The notes below the pieces were generated by a model that was not told where the DNA came from, did no database searches, and saw nothing but the letters and a program-made list of their open reading frames with translations. Made by a program: the position numbers and the translations under genes. From contig CADCDE010000005.1 in assembly GCA_902800065.1 (NCBI GenBank), forward strand, positions 1-64,000: 64,000 nucleotides of DNA, in the 5' to 3' direction. This stretch comes from an uncultured Ruminococcus sp. (lineage in GTDB: Bacteria; Bacillota; Clostridia; Oscillospirales; Acutalibacteraceae). Shown piece after piece: positions 38,817-49,163 of this stretch. Within the stretch, counting starts at the first letter, position 1. Each line of letters begins with the position of its first letter.

Positions 38817-39956
38817 ATGACAAAGAATATATCTGTATTGGGTTCAACAGGTTCCATAGGAGTGCAGACACTTGATGTTGCGAGAATGCACGGTATAAAG
38901 GTATCAGCATTGACAGCTAATACAAGTGTAGAACTGCTTGAAATACAGGCAAGGGAATTCAAGCCTGATATAGTGGGAGTTTTGGATGAAGATGCGGCTG
39001 AAAGGCTTAAAATAGCTTTGGGAGATACCGATATAAAAGTAATTGGTGGAGAATCGGGAATAATTGCCGCTGCACAGTATGAAAAGGCTGATACAATAGT
39101 AAATGCGATAGTGGGAGTAGCAGGACTTCTGCCTACACTTTCAGCGATAGAAGCTAAGAAAGATCTTGCTTTGGCTAACAAGGAAACCCTTGTAGCAGGC
39201 GGAAGTATTGTAATGAGTGAGATAAAAAAGGCAGGTGTAAAATTATATCCTGTTGACAGTGAACATTCGGCAATATTTCAGTGCTTGCAGGGCTGTCCTG
39301 AAAATGCCTTGAAAAAGGTTATTTTGACTGCATCAGGCGGTTCATTTTTCGGAAAAAGCAGAGATGAACTGAAAAATGTCACAGTGGAGAATGCCCTGAA
39401 GCATCCTAATTGGAGCATGGGTAAAAAAATCACCATAGACTCTGCTACAATGATGAACAAGGGCTTGGAGGTGATAGAGGCATCATGGCTTTTTGATGTG
39501 GGAGATGAGGATATTGATGTACTTATCCACAGAGAGAGTATCATACATTCAATGATACAGTTGAAGGATAATGCAGTCATAGCACAGCTTGGAACAGCGG
39601 ATATGAGGATTCCTATACAGTATGCCCTGACATATCCCGAAAGACTGCATTCACCTGCAAAAGAATTAGATTTGGCTGAAATAGCAAATCTGAGCTTTGC
39701 GAAGCCCGATTACGAAACATTCAAATGTCTTGCACTTTGCAGGGAGGCTCTGAGAAAAGGCGGAATATATCCAACAGTTGCAAATGCAGCAAATGAAGTT
39801 GCAGTACAGATGTTCCTTGACAGAAAAATAGGATTTCTTGACATAGCAGAGATAGTTGAAAATGCATTGTCGGAAGTTGATTTTGATAAAGATGATATAA
39901 CTCTTGAGGATATTTTGCAGGCTGACAGGGAAACAAGGATTAAGAGCAGGAGATGA
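38817..39956 (+). CDS. dxr: 1-deoxy-D-xylulose 5-phosphate reductoisomerase
   Basis: A 379-residue enzyme of the MEP isoprenoid pathway: NADPH fold SVLGSTGSIGVQTLDV, ALANKETLVAGG, PVDSEHSAIFQCLQG (metal-binding Asp/Glu) and GKKITIDSATMMNKGLEVIEA. It converts DXP to MEP. Its stop overlaps the rseP start (ATGA). Confidence 0.96.
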   Translation: MTKNISVLGSTGSIGVQTLDVARMHGIKVSALTANTSVELLEIQAREFKPDIVGVLDEDAAERLKIALGDTDIKVIGGESGIIAAAQYEKADTIVNAIVGVAGLLPTLSAIEAKKDLALANKETLVAGGSIVMSEIKKAGVKLYPVDSEHSAIFQCLQGCPENALKKVILTASGGSFFGKSRDELKNVTVENALKHPNWSMGKKITIDSATMMNKGLEVIEASWLFDVGDEDIDVLIHRESIIHSMIQLKDNAVIAQLGTADMRIPIQYALTYPERLHSPAKELDLAEIANLSFAKPDYETFKCLALCREALRKGGIYPTVANAANEVAVQMFLDRKIGFLDIAEIVENALSEVDFDKDDITLEDILQADRETRIKSRR

Positions 39957-41011
39957 TTTCAATAGAAAGCGTATTGTTGGTAATAATAGGAGTGCTGTTG
40001 TTTGAGCTTATAGTATTCGTGCATGAGTTCGGACATTTTATAACAGCCAAAAAATCAGGTGTAAAAGTAAATGAATTTGCACTTGGAATGGGACCGAAGA
40101 TAATAAAATTTCAAAAGGGTGAAACGCTGTATTCGCTGAGATTGTTTCCGATAGGCGGATTTTGTGCCATGGAGGGCGAGGACAGTGACAGTACAGATGA
40201 ACGAGCTTTCGGAAACAAAGCTGTATGGAAAAGAATGATAATAGTCGTAGCAGGTGCAGTGATGAATTTGCTGTTGGGATTTGTTCTTATGATGATAACT
40301 CTTGCACCGACAGAGCGTTTTGTGTCAAATAAGATAGCGCTTTTTATGAAAAATGCTCCGTCATCAAAGGTATTGCAGGTAGGTGACGAAATACAAGCGA
40401 TAAACGGTTATCATTTTTCGACTTCAATGGATTTCAGTTTTGCACTTGCAACAGCCAAGTCAAATGAACTATCATTTGATGTAAAGCGTGACGGACAATA
40501 TCTGCACTTTGACAGTGTAAAATTCGGTACTGTCGAAAAAGACGGCAAGGAGATAATACAGCTTGATTTTCAGGTCGAGGGAATAAATAATAATTTTGGA
40601 GTGCTTATCTCACAGTCATTTTTATCGACAGTATCTACCGTGAGAATGGTATGGGCAAGTCTCGGCGGACTTGTCACAGGACAATTCGGCTTCAATGAAG
40701 TTGCAGGACCTATCGGAATGACCTCGGCGATATCACAGGTAGCTTCAGAGGGATTAAAGAGCAGTTTTTGGGATGCCTTGCATAATATCGTATATGTAAT
40801 GACGATAATCACAGTGAATCTCGGTGTTGTAAATTTACTTCCGCTGCCCGCACTTGACGGAGGAAGACTTGTATTTTTAATAATAGAGGCAATAAGGAGA
40901 AAGCCTGTAAAGCCCGAACATGAGGGAATGATACATGCTGTCGGAATGGTGGCATTGCTGATATTCATGGTCGTAATTTCAATAAATGATGTGATAAGAT
41001 TATTTTCGTGA
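39953..41011 (+). CDS. rseP: RIP metalloprotease RseP (site-2 protease)
   Basis: A 352-residue M50 membrane protease: HEFGHFITAKKSGVKVNEFALGMGP with the HExxH motif in the first TM helix, a single PDZ domain (about 130-215), and NLLPLPALDGGRLVFLI with the third ligand. It cuts anti-sigma factors or signal-peptide remnants in the membrane. Part of the dxr-rseP-ispG block common in Firmicutes. Confidence 0.94.
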   Translation: MISIESVLLVIIGVLLFELIVFVHEFGHFITAKKSGVKVNEFALGMGPKIIKFQKGETLYSLRLFPIGGFCAMEGEDSDSTDERAFGNKAVWKRMIIVVAGAVMNLLLGFVLMMITLAPTERFVSNKIALFMKNAPSSKVLQVGDEIQAINGYHFSTSMDFSFALATAKSNELSFDVKRDGQYLHFDSVKFGTVEKDGKEIIQLDFQVEGINNNFGVLISQSFLSTVSTVRMVWASLGGLVTGQFGFNEVAGPIGMTSAISQVASEGLKSSFWDALHNIVYVMTIITVNLGVVNLLPLPALDGGRLVFLIIEAIRRKPVKPEHEGMIHAVGMVALLIFMVVISINDVIRLFS

Positions 41012-41028
41012 AATAAGGGGGTTTTTTT

Positions 41029-42078
41029 GTGAAAAGGCGTGAGACTAAAAAAATAAAATTGGGAGATATATTCATAGGCGGAGATTCAAAAATAACTGTA
41101 CAGTCAATGCTGAACATTCCCTCAACGGATATTGAGGGAAGTGTAAGGCAGGCTGAAGCATTGGAAAAAGCAGGTTGTGATATAATCAGGATAGCTGTTC
41201 CGGATTTAGATGCGGTGAAGCTGATTCCGGCAATAAAAGAGAAAGTATCTGTGCCGATAGTGGCTGATATACATTTTGACTATAAAATAGCCTTGGAATC
41301 GGCAGCGGCAGGAGTTGATAAGATACGCATAAATCCGGGTAATATCGGAGATGAGAACAGAGTAAAAATGGTTGCTGACGAGTGCAGAAAAAGAAATATC
41401 CCTATAAGAATAGGCGTTAATTCAGGTTCGCTTGAAAAGCATATTTTGGCGAAATACGGCAAGCCTACTCCACAGGCACTGTGTGACAGTGCAATGTATC
41501 ATGCGTCACTTCTGGAAAAATTTGATTTTGAAAATATCGTTCTTTCAATGAAATCGTCTAACGTGGAGTTTATGACAGAAGCGTATGAATTGGCGGCAGA
41601 AAAGTGTAATTATCCCCTGCATCTTGGAGTTACAGAAGCAGGTACAGAGAGAATGGGGATAATAAAGTCATCTATTGGAATAGGCTCACTTCTTTTGAAA
41701 GGAATAGGAGATACAATAAGAGTATCACTGACAGATGAGCCTGTCAAAGAAGTATATGCGGCAAAGGATATATTGAAGTCATTGGGATTAAATGACGAGG
41801 GAATAAAATTCGTATCATGTCCGACCTGCGGAAGAACAAGGATAAATCTCATAGAGATAGCAAAACAGGCTGAAGAAAGATTAAAGGACTGTAAAAAGAA
41901 TATAACTGTAGCGATAATGGGCTGTGTTGTAAACGGTCCGGGAGAAGCAAGAGAGGCTGATATCGGAATAGCAGGAGGCATAAAAGAGGGACTTATATTC
42001 AAAAAAGGTAAGGTGATAAAGAAAGTTCCCGAAGAAGTTCTGCTTGATGAATTGGTCAAAGAGATAGAGCTTATGTAA
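41029..42078 (+). CDS. ispG: 4-hydroxy-3-methylbut-2-enyl diphosphate synthase
   Basis: A 349-residue iron-sulfur enzyme: SMLNIPSTDIEGSVRQAEAL, PIVADIHFDYKIALESA, INPGNIG, and the cluster cysteines in SCPTCGRTRI and MGCVVNGPGEAREADIG. It reduces MEcPP to HMBPP in the MEP pathway. GTG start with an AAGGGGG site. Confidence 0.96.
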   Translation: MKRRETKKIKLGDIFIGGDSKITVQSMLNIPSTDIEGSVRQAEALEKAGCDIIRIAVPDLDAVKLIPAIKEKVSVPIVADIHFDYKIALESAAAGVDKIRINPGNIGDENRVKMVADECRKRNIPIRIGVNSGSLEKHILAKYGKPTPQALCDSAMYHASLLEKFDFENIVLSMKSSNVEFMTEAYELAAEKCNYPLHLGVTEAGTERMGIIKSSIGIGSLLLKGIGDTIRVSLTDEPVKEVYAAKDILKSLGLNDEGIKFVSCPTCGRTRINLIEIAKQAEERLKDCKKNITVAIMGCVVNGPGEAREADIGIAGGIKEGLIFKKGKVIKKVPEEVLLDELVKEIELM

Positions 42079-42098
42079 TTTTAAAAAGGAAGATTTGA

Positions 42099-45000
42099 TT
42101 GAACACATTTTTTGATTTTTTTTCGGGGTACATAGATACAAAAAGTCTGCCTGATAATATAAACAGCAGTGTGATAGTAAATATAGAGATAGATTCTGCA
42201 AGGCGGATGATGAATATATATCTGAAGTGTTCGGAGCTTTTGGAGAGAAAGGATATTTTCGAGGCTGAGAAAAGGATATGTAAAAGTGTTCTCAGCTTGT
42301 CGCTTTGTTTTATACATCCACGTTATGAAAGCATTTTATTTGATATAGGATATTATCCGCAGATGGTAGCGGAATTGAAAAGAAGAAATGCAAGTCTTAA
42401 CGGAACACTGAATGATTCGTCTGCCGAGGTAAAGGAGAATAAAATAGTCATATATTTACAGCACGGTGGAGTGGATATACTGACTATGCAAAAGTTTGAC
42501 CAAAAATTGTCCGAGCTTATAAAAAGTGAATTTGGGATATTTTTGGAAGTGAGCTTCAGTGGAGTGCTTTCGATAGACTATGAAAGCGAGACGTATATCG
42601 AGCATCAGAAGATAAATGAGGAAAAGGCATTGCGTGAAGCAAAGATAGAAGCACAAGAGCAGTATGAGATGATGATGAAAACTGCGAATGAAAGAAAAGC
42701 ACTGCCACAGACACCTCCCAAGGAGATACCTGTTTCCAAAATGGAAATTGAAATTCGTGAGGGAGCAAGTCTTATCCCGTCATATATCCCGGAAAGTGCC
42801 GTTACAATCTACGGAGGAGCGATAAAAGGCGAAAAGCCCGTTGAACTGAAGAAGATAAACGGAGATATGAACAGGATAGTTGTATGGGGACAGATATTTT
42901 CAATTGAAGTAAAGGATTCCAAAAATAAAAATAAGATAATCTCAATGAGCATAACGGATTTCACAGGCTCAATGATACTGAAGATAATAGCACCGCCCGA
43001 AAAATGCAAGGGCATACTTGAGTTGAAGTGCGGAATGGCAGTAATTGCAAGAGGAAATGCACAGTATGACAAATATGATCATGATATAAGTGTGATGGTA
43101 TCGGCAATGAGCATTGTCACAATGCCGAAGATAGTCGATAAAGCCGAAAAGAAGCGTGTTGAACTGCATTTGCATACAAATATGTCTGCCATGGATGCCG
43201 TGACAGGTGCAGGCGATTTGATAAACAGAGCATATTCATGGGGAATGTCTGCAATTGCGATAACCGATCACGGAGTTGCACAGGCATATCCTGATGCAAT
43301 GAACGCCTGTGACAAGATAGCGAAAAAAGGCGGAAAATTCAAGGTCATATACGGAGTAGAATCTTATTTTATAAATGACGAGGCTACGGGGGCAGTTGAA
43401 GGAAGTGCAGAACAATCACTTGACGGAGAATTTATCGTTTTTGATATAGAAACGACAGGTTTTGGAGCTGCCAAAGAGAGAATAACGGAAATAGGTGCAG
43501 TAAGGATGATAAACGGTGAGATAAAGGATACATTCTCTACGTTTGTAAATCCCGAAAAGCCTATCCCCGAAAAGATAACCGAGCTTACAGGCATAGATGA
43601 CTCAATGGTAGCTGATGCCCCTCTTGAAGAAACAGCCGTGAAGCAATTTTTGGAATACTGCGGTAAAAATGCAGTAGTGGTGGCACATAATGCAAAGTTT
43701 GACACGAGCTTTATAAAAGCGGCTGCCGAAAGGCATGGTATTGATTATACGCTGACATACATAGATACACTTGCGATATCAAGGGGAATGTTTTCTCAGC
43801 TTGCAAAGCATAAGTTGGATAATGTGGCTAAATTTCTGAAATTGGGAGATTTTGATCATCATAGAGCGTGTGAAGATGCAATGATGCTTGCAAGGATATT
43901 TCAGGTTATGCTCCGGAAGCTGAAGGATGATTTCGGAGCAGAGAATGTTTCTGATATTTCCAGGGTATTGCCCAAGCCCGATATAAAAAACTACAAATAT
44001 TATCATCAGATAATACTTGTAAAGAATCAGGTCGGATTGAAGAATCTTTATAAACTGATATCCAAGTCACACATAGAAACCTTTTACAAGAAGCCGCTGG
44101 TACTGAAATCCGATCTGGAAAAACTGCGTGACGGTCTTATAATAGGAAGTGCGTGTGAAGCAGGAGAGCTTTTCAGAGCGATAGTTGAAGGAAAGAACTG
44201 GGATGAGCTTAAAAATATAGCCTCGTTCTATGACTATCTTGAAATACAGCCTATAGGAAATAATATGTATCTTTTGAGAAACGGTACAGTGAATAGTGTT
44301 GAGGATTTGCAGAATTTCAACAGGACAGTAGTTAAATTAGGTGAGGAGCTGAATATCCCTGTAGTGGCAACGTGTGATGTTCATTTCATGGATCCGCATG
44401 AAAGTGAGTACAGAAAAGTACTTATGATGTATCAGGGATACACCGATGCAGAAGAACAGGCTCCGCTTTATTTCAGGACAACGGCTGAAATGCTGAAAGA
44501 ATTTGAATATCTCGGCAAGGAAAAGGCATATGAAGTAGTGGTTGAAAATACGAATTATATAGCTGATATGGTCGAAAGTGTAAGAGCGGTTCCGAAGGGA
44601 AATTTTCCGCCATTCATTCCAGGAGCAGAGGAACAGCTTACGACTATAACATGGGAGAGAGCAAAAAATCTCTATGGAGACCCACTGCCCGAAATTGTAA
44701 AAGCGAGAATAGACAAAGAGCTTAATTCTATAATCAAAAACGGATTTTCAGTGTTATATATGACGGCTCAGAAATTGGTTGCGGATTCAAATGAACATGG
44801 TTATCTTGTAGGCTCAAGAGGTTCTGTCGGTTCATCATTTGTGGCAACAATGTCGGGTATATCCGAGGTAAATCCGTTATGTCCGCATTATGTTTGTCCG
44901 AAGTGCCATAACAGTGAATTTTTTGATGACGGAAGCTACGGTTCGGGATTTGATTTACCGCCGAAAAAATGTCCGAATTGCGGTACAGATTATCTTCGTG

Positions 45001-46490
45001 ACGGACATGATATACCGTTTGAAACATTTTTGGGCTTCAAGGGAGATAAAACACCTGATATAGACCTGAACTTTGCAGGCGAGTATCAAACGAAATCGCA
45101 CAGATATACGGAGGAGCTTTTCGGAAAAGAGAATGTGTTCAAAGCAGGAACAATAGGTACGGTAGCGGATAAAACTGCATTGGGATTCGTAAAGAAATAC
45201 GAGGAAATAAAGGGATATTCGCTTAACAGGGCCGAGGAGCTTCGTCTGGCGGCAGGCTGTACAGGAGTAAAGAGGACAACAGGACAGCATCCTGCAGGAA
45301 TGGTAGTTGTGCCGAGAAGCAATGATATATACGAATTTTGTCCGATACAAAGACCAGCAAATGACCAGAAAACCGAAATTATCACTACGCATTTTGATTT
45401 CCATTCAATACATGATACAGTTTGCAAGCTGGATGAATTGGGACATGATGTTCCGACAATGTATCACTATCTGGAGGAATATACAGGGATAAGTGTAATG
45501 GATGTGTCAATGAGCGATCCCGATGTAATGTCATTGTTCGTTTCAACGAAGGCACTCAATGTTGATCCTGATGATATAGATTCAAAGACAGGTACATTTT
45601 CACTGCCGGAAGTTGGAACGACATTTGTAAGAAATATGCTCATAGAAACACAGCCAAAGACATTTGCGGATTTGTTGCAGGTATCTGGACTTTCACACGG
45701 TACAGATGTGTGGATAGGCAATGCGGCGGACCTGATAGCAAAGAAGATATGTACTATATCTGAAGTTATAGGAACCCGTGACAATATTATGGTGTATCTT
45801 ATGCACAAGGGACTTGAGCCTGATATGGCATTCAAGATAATGGAGATAGTCAGAAAGGGCAATGCAACGAAGCTGCTGACGGAAGAACATATAAATGCAA
45901 TGAAGGAGCATGATGTTCCTCAATGGTATATAGATTCCTGCATGAAGATAAAATATATGTTCCCGAAGGCTCATGCGGCGGCATATATGATAGCTACACT
46001 GAGATTGGGTTGGTATAAGGTACATAAGCCGACAGAATATTATGCGGCATATTTCACGGTCAAGAATGAAGATTTTGATGCGGCACTCGTTGTAAAGGGA
46101 AGAACTGCTGTAAGGAATAAGATGGAAGAACTGAATAATAAGATACAGAAAAAAGAGGCTACTGCCAAGGAAGAAACTACCTATGCGGCATTACAGATAA
46201 TAAATGAAATGCTTGCACGAGGAATAGGTGTTTTGCCGATAGATATCTATAAGTCAGATGCAAGGAGATTTCTTGTAGAAGACGGCAAAATAAGACTGCC
46301 GTTTGTGGCACTTTCGGGAGTAGGCGAGGCAGCGGCAAACGGTCTTGCAGAAGCCAAAAATGACGGTGAATTCACATCAATAGAGGATTTTCAGCAGAGA
46401 GCCAAAGTTTCAAAAGCAGTTATAGATATGCTGAAAGATATAGGGGCATTCGGAGACCTGCCAGACAGCAGTCAGTTGAAATTTATGTAA
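42099..46490 (+). CDS. polC: DNA polymerase III, PolC type
   Basis: A 1463-residue replicative polymerase with PolC domain order: N-terminal domain, OB fold (IVVWGQIFSIEVKD), PHP domain (VELHLHTNMSAMDAVTGAGD, AITDHGVAQAYPD) interrupted by a DnaQ-like 3'-5' exonuclease (FIVFDIETTGFGA, VVAHNAKFDTSFI), a zinc motif (CPKC...CPNC), then the polymerase core with catalytic PDIDLNF and the terminal HAAAYMIATLRLGWYKVHKP region. It is the leading-strand polymerase of low-GC Gram-positives. TTG start with an AAGGAAG site. Confidence 0.97.
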   Translation: MNTFFDFFSGYIDTKSLPDNINSSVIVNIEIDSARRMMNIYLKCSELLERKDIFEAEKRICKSVLSLSLCFIHPRYESILFDIGYYPQMVAELKRRNASLNGTLNDSSAEVKENKIVIYLQHGGVDILTMQKFDQKLSELIKSEFGIFLEVSFSGVLSIDYESETYIEHQKINEEKALREAKIEAQEQYEMMMKTANERKALPQTPPKEIPVSKMEIEIREGASLIPSYIPESAVTIYGGAIKGEKPVELKKINGDMNRIVVWGQIFSIEVKDSKNKNKIISMSITDFTGSMILKIIAPPEKCKGILELKCGMAVIARGNAQYDKYDHDISVMVSAMSIVTMPKIVDKAEKKRVELHLHTNMSAMDAVTGAGDLINRAYSWGMSAIAITDHGVAQAYPDAMNACDKIAKKGGKFKVIYGVESYFINDEATGAVEGSAEQSLDGEFIVFDIETTGFGAAKERITEIGAVRMINGEIKDTFSTFVNPEKPIPEKITELTGIDDSMVADAPLEETAVKQFLEYCGKNAVVVAHNAKFDTSFIKAAAERHGIDYTLTYIDTLAISRGMFSQLAKHKLDNVAKFLKLGDFDHHRACEDAMMLARIFQVMLRKLKDDFGAENVSDISRVLPKPDIKNYKYYHQIILVKNQVGLKNLYKLISKSHIETFYKKPLVLKSDLEKLRDGLIIGSACEAGELFRAIVEGKNWDELKNIASFYDYLEIQPIGNNMYLLRNGTVNSVEDLQNFNRTVVKLGEELNIPVVATCDVHFMDPHESEYRKVLMMYQGYTDAEEQAPLYFRTTAEMLKEFEYLGKEKAYEVVVENTNYIADMVESVRAVPKGNFPPFIPGAEEQLTTITWERAKNLYGDPLPEIVKARIDKELNSIIKNGFSVLYMTAQKLVADSNEHGYLVGSRGSVGSSFVATMSGISEVNPLCPHYVCPKCHNSEFFDDGSYGSGFDLPPKKCPNCGTDYLRDGHDIPFETFLGFKGDKTPDIDLNFAGEYQTKSHRYTEELFGKENVFKAGTIGTVADKTALGFVKKYEEIKGYSLNRAEELRLAAGCTGVKRTTGQHPAGMVVVPRSNDIYEFCPIQRPANDQKTEIITTHFDFHSIHDTVCKLDELGHDVPTMYHYLEEYTGISVMDVSMSDPDVMSLFVSTKALNVDPDDIDSKTGTFSLPEVGTTFVRNMLIETQPKTFADLLQVSGLSHGTDVWIGNAADLIAKKICTISEVIGTRDNIMVYLMHKGLEPDMAFKIMEIVRKGNATKLLTEEHINAMKEHDVPQWYIDSCMKIKYMFPKAHAAAYMIATLRLGWYKVHKPTEYYAAYFTVKNEDFDAALVVKGRTAVRNKMEELNNKIQKKEATAKEETTYAALQIINEMLARGIGVLPIDIYKSDARRFLVEDGKIRLPFVALSGVGEAAANGLAEAKNDGEFTSIEDFQQRAKVSKAVIDMLKDIGAFGDLPDSSQLKFM

Positions 46491-46504
46491 GGAATGAAAC
46501 AATA

Positions 46505-47605
46505 ATGGAAATTATAAAGATTGTAGTTACAGGAGGTCCCTGTGCAGGTAAGTCAACGGCAATGAGTCGTATACAGAATACTCTTGCGAATATGGGTTAT
46601 AGGACACTTTTCATAGGAGAGACGGCAACTGAGCTTATAACAGGCGGAGTGGCTCCGTGGACGTGCGGTTCAAATGCGGATTATCAGCGTTTGCAGATGA
46701 AATTGCAGATAGAAAAGGAAAAGATATTTGAACAGGCAGCCGAAACAATGGATTGCGATAAGGTTCTGATAATATGTGACAGAGGTGTAATGGATAATAA
46801 AGCCTATATGTGTCGTGAAGAATTTGAACAGGTATTGAAAGAGGTCAATGCAAATGAAGTTGAGCTTAGAGACGGATATGATGCAGTATTTCATCTTGTG
46901 ACAGCGGCAAAAGGTGCAGAGAAGTTTTATACAAATGTAAACAATACAGCCCGTACAGAAACGCCCGAACAGGCGGTATTGCTTGATGATAAGATAATAT
47001 CTGCATGGACAGGGCATCCTCATTTCAGAGTAATAGACAACAGCTATGATTTTGAAAGCAAGATAAGAAAACTTATCAGTGAGATATTGGGATTTTTGGG
47101 TGAGCCTGAGCCTTTGGAGATAGAGAGGAAATATCTTATAGAATATCCCAATTTGGAAATGCTTGAATCAATGGACAGCTGTGAAAAGGTAGAAATAATA
47201 CAGACGTATTTGCATTCGCCCGAAAATGAGGAGATAAGATTGAGACAGCGTGGAAATGACGGTCATTATGTCTATTTCAAGACGATAAAAAGAGAATTGA
47301 GCGACACAAAGAGGATAGAGATAGAAAAACGTCTTAATAAAGATGAATATTTAAGACTTTTAATGACAGCGGATACATCCAAGCGTCAGATAAGAAAAAA
47401 CAGATATTGTCTTACTTATAAGAATCAGTATTTTGAAATAGACGTATATCCTTTTTGGAAAGATAAGGCTATCATGGAGATAGAATTGAGCGATGAGGAT
47501 TCTCCGATAATATTCCCCGATTTTATAAAGATAATAAGGGAAGTTACAAGCGAAAAGGAGTATAAAAATTCATCTCTTGCGGAGAATATCGTGTGCAAGC
47601 TCTGA
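46505..47605 (+). CDS. AAA_28-type P-loop kinase fused to a CYTH (triphosphate tunnel) domain
   Basis: A 366-residue fusion. Residues 1-200 are a P-loop NTPase (VVTGGPCAGKSTAMSRI, Walker A; IICDRGVMDNKAYM, Walker B-like). Residues 203-366 are a CYTH domain opening with the hallmark EIERKYLI (ExExK) and later RLRQRG, YFKTIKR and IMEIELSDED. CYTH domains bind triphosphates or polyphosphates with metal ions. The family is known in Firmicutes but its substrate is unknown. It is the last gene of the polC run, and its end overlaps the alanine symporter gene on the other strand by 36 bases. Confidence 0.87.
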   Translation: MEIIKIVVTGGPCAGKSTAMSRIQNTLANMGYRTLFIGETATELITGGVAPWTCGSNADYQRLQMKLQIEKEKIFEQAAETMDCDKVLIICDRGVMDNKAYMCREEFEQVLKEVNANEVELRDGYDAVFHLVTAAKGAEKFYTNVNNTARTETPEQAVLLDDKIISAWTGHPHFRVIDNSYDFESKIRKLISEILGFLGEPEPLEIERKYLIEYPNLEMLESMDSCEKVEIIQTYLHSPENEEIRLRQRGNDGHYVYFKTIKRELSDTKRIEIEKRLNKDEYLRLLMTADTSKRQIRKNRYCLTYKNQYFEIDVYPFWKDKAIMEIELSDEDSPIIFPDFIKIIREVTSEKEYKNSSLAENIVCKL

Positions 47606-48916
47606 GTATCTTACTTCATTGGAGAGAATCATCAGTGCGATAAGATTTGGGATAGCCATGAGTCCGTTGAAAGTGTCGGAAATTTCCCATACGAGGGATA
47701 TATTTGTTATACAGCCGATATAGACGATGATGGAATAGATAATTCTGTAAAGGGAGATATATTTGCCGTTTGTCAGGTATTCAAAACTTTTTTCGCCGTA
47801 ATAGGACCATGAAACGAGAGTTGCAAAGGCAAAAAGTACAATTGAAAGTGACATGAAGATATTTCCTGCATAGCCCAGGACAGTTTCAAAGGAATAAGTG
47901 CTGAGTTCTATCCCGTCAAAACCTGTTTTGTCGGAATGAGTTGTGAGTATGCAGAGAGCCATGAGAGTGCATAAAACGATTGTATCAATAAATACCTGAA
48001 AGATACCCCACATTCCCTGCTGATAAGGATTATCGGTGTCAGCGGCTGAATGTACTATTGGGGAACTGCCGAGACCTGCTTCATTTGAGAAAACACCTCT
48101 TGAAATACCATATTTGATAGCTTTTGACATACCGTATCCCATGAGACCTCCCGAAACGGCTTTGAAGTCGAAAGCCTGAATGAAAATTTCACTGAAAGCG
48201 TTTGGTATTTCACGGAAATTAACGATTATTACAATAAGTATTGATATTGTGTAAATGACTGACATTACAGGAACAAGTTTTTCTGTTAATTTTGAAATTC
48301 TTCCGATTCCGCCGAATATTATTATTCCGACAAGCACGGCAAATATAAGCCCTGTTATTTTGGGTGAGATTCCAAAACCGTTGAGCAAAGCACCAGAAAC
48401 GGAATTTGCCTGAGTCATGTTTCCCATACCAAAGGCGGCAAGTGTACAGAATACTGCAAATATGACTGCAAGCCATTTGCATTTCAGACCTTTTTCGATA
48501 TAGTACATGGGACCGCCCACATATTTTCCGTTTCTTTTTATACGGTATTTTATCCCGAGGACATTTTCGGCAAATACCGTTGACATTCCGAAAAAAGCGG
48601 CTATCCACATCCAAAATACTGCACCTGCACCACCCAATGCAATAGCATTTGCAACACCGACAATATTTCCTGTACCGATAGAGCCTGCAAGGGCAGTAGC
48701 CATAGCCTGAAATGGAGATATTTTTTCATTTGAGGAAGAATTGTTTGATTTGAAAGATAAAAAAACGGTATATTTCCACCATGTCCTGAAATGTACCAAC
48801 GGAAAAAATTTTAATTTTACCGTGAAGAATATGCCTACGCCCAAAAGAAGTATGAGCATATAAGGTCCCCATACGATATTATTTATAAAAGAATTTATTT
48901 TCTGAATATCAGGCAT
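47570..48916 (-). CDS. Sodium:alanine symporter family protein (AGCS)
   Basis: A 448-residue transporter with about ten TM helices and the AGCS features: GTGNIVGVANAIALGGAGAVFWMW, FGMGNMTQANSV and GISRGVFSNEAGLGSSPIVHSAA. It imports alanine or glycine with Na+. The ATG at 48916 has a weak GGTGATGATATG context. It is convergent with and overlapping the AAA-CYTH gene; no terminator lies between them. Confidence 0.93.
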   Translation of the reverse strand: MPDIQKINSFINNIVWGPYMLILLLGVGIFFTVKLKFFPLVHFRTWWKYTVFLSFKSNNSSSNEKISPFQAMATALAGSIGTGNIVGVANAIALGGAGAVFWMWIAAFFGMSTVFAENVLGIKYRIKRNGKYVGGPMYYIEKGLKCKWLAVIFAVFCTLAAFGMGNMTQANSVSGALLNGFGISPKITGLIFAVLVGIIIFGGIGRISKLTEKLVPVMSVIYTISILIVIIVNFREIPNAFSEIFIQAFDFKAVSGGLMGYGMSKAIKYGISRGVFSNEAGLGSSPIVHSAADTDNPYQQGMWGIFQVFIDTIVLCTLMALCILTTHSDKTGFDGIELSTYSFETVLGYAGNIFMSLSIVLFAFATLVSWSYYGEKSFEYLTNGKYISLYRIIYSIIVYIGCITNISLVWEISDTFNGLMAIPNLIALMILSNEVRYSELAHDILRKR

Positions 48917-48973
48917 ATCATCACCATTAAAAAGTATTTTGATAAATACTATGCAAAAAAAATTAAAATTATC

Positions 48974-49002
48974 TTTACAACAAAAGAAAATTCATTTATA
49001 AT
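48974..49002 (+). promoter_or_regulatory. Sigma-A promoter for prfB
   Basis: TTTACA at 48974-48979, 17 bases and TATAAT at 48997-49002. The transcript would start near 49009 and carry the whole type B element as its leader. Confidence 0.7.
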
Positions 49003-49031
49003 ATAAAAGATAATGCAAAGAAAAATTTTAT

Positions 49032-49150
49032 TAGTACATTGTAAAATCTAATTTTTTAATGTCATTCTGAGGAGCGAAAGCGACGAAGAATCCTTCCGAG
49101 ATTCCTCACTGCGTTCGGAATGACAAAATTTTAGATTTAACAAACTATTA
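49032..49150. mobile_element. MITE-like element, type B, in the prfB leader
   Basis: Left end TAGTACATTGTAAAATCTAA, right end the inverted TTAGATTTAACAAACTATTA. The interior is GTCATTCTGAGGAGCGAAAG and its mirror GCGTTCGGAATGAC. It ends 13 bases before the prfB start, directly abutting the GGGGAG ribosome site. Confidence 0.78.
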
Positions 49151-49163
49151 GGGGAGAAATTGT

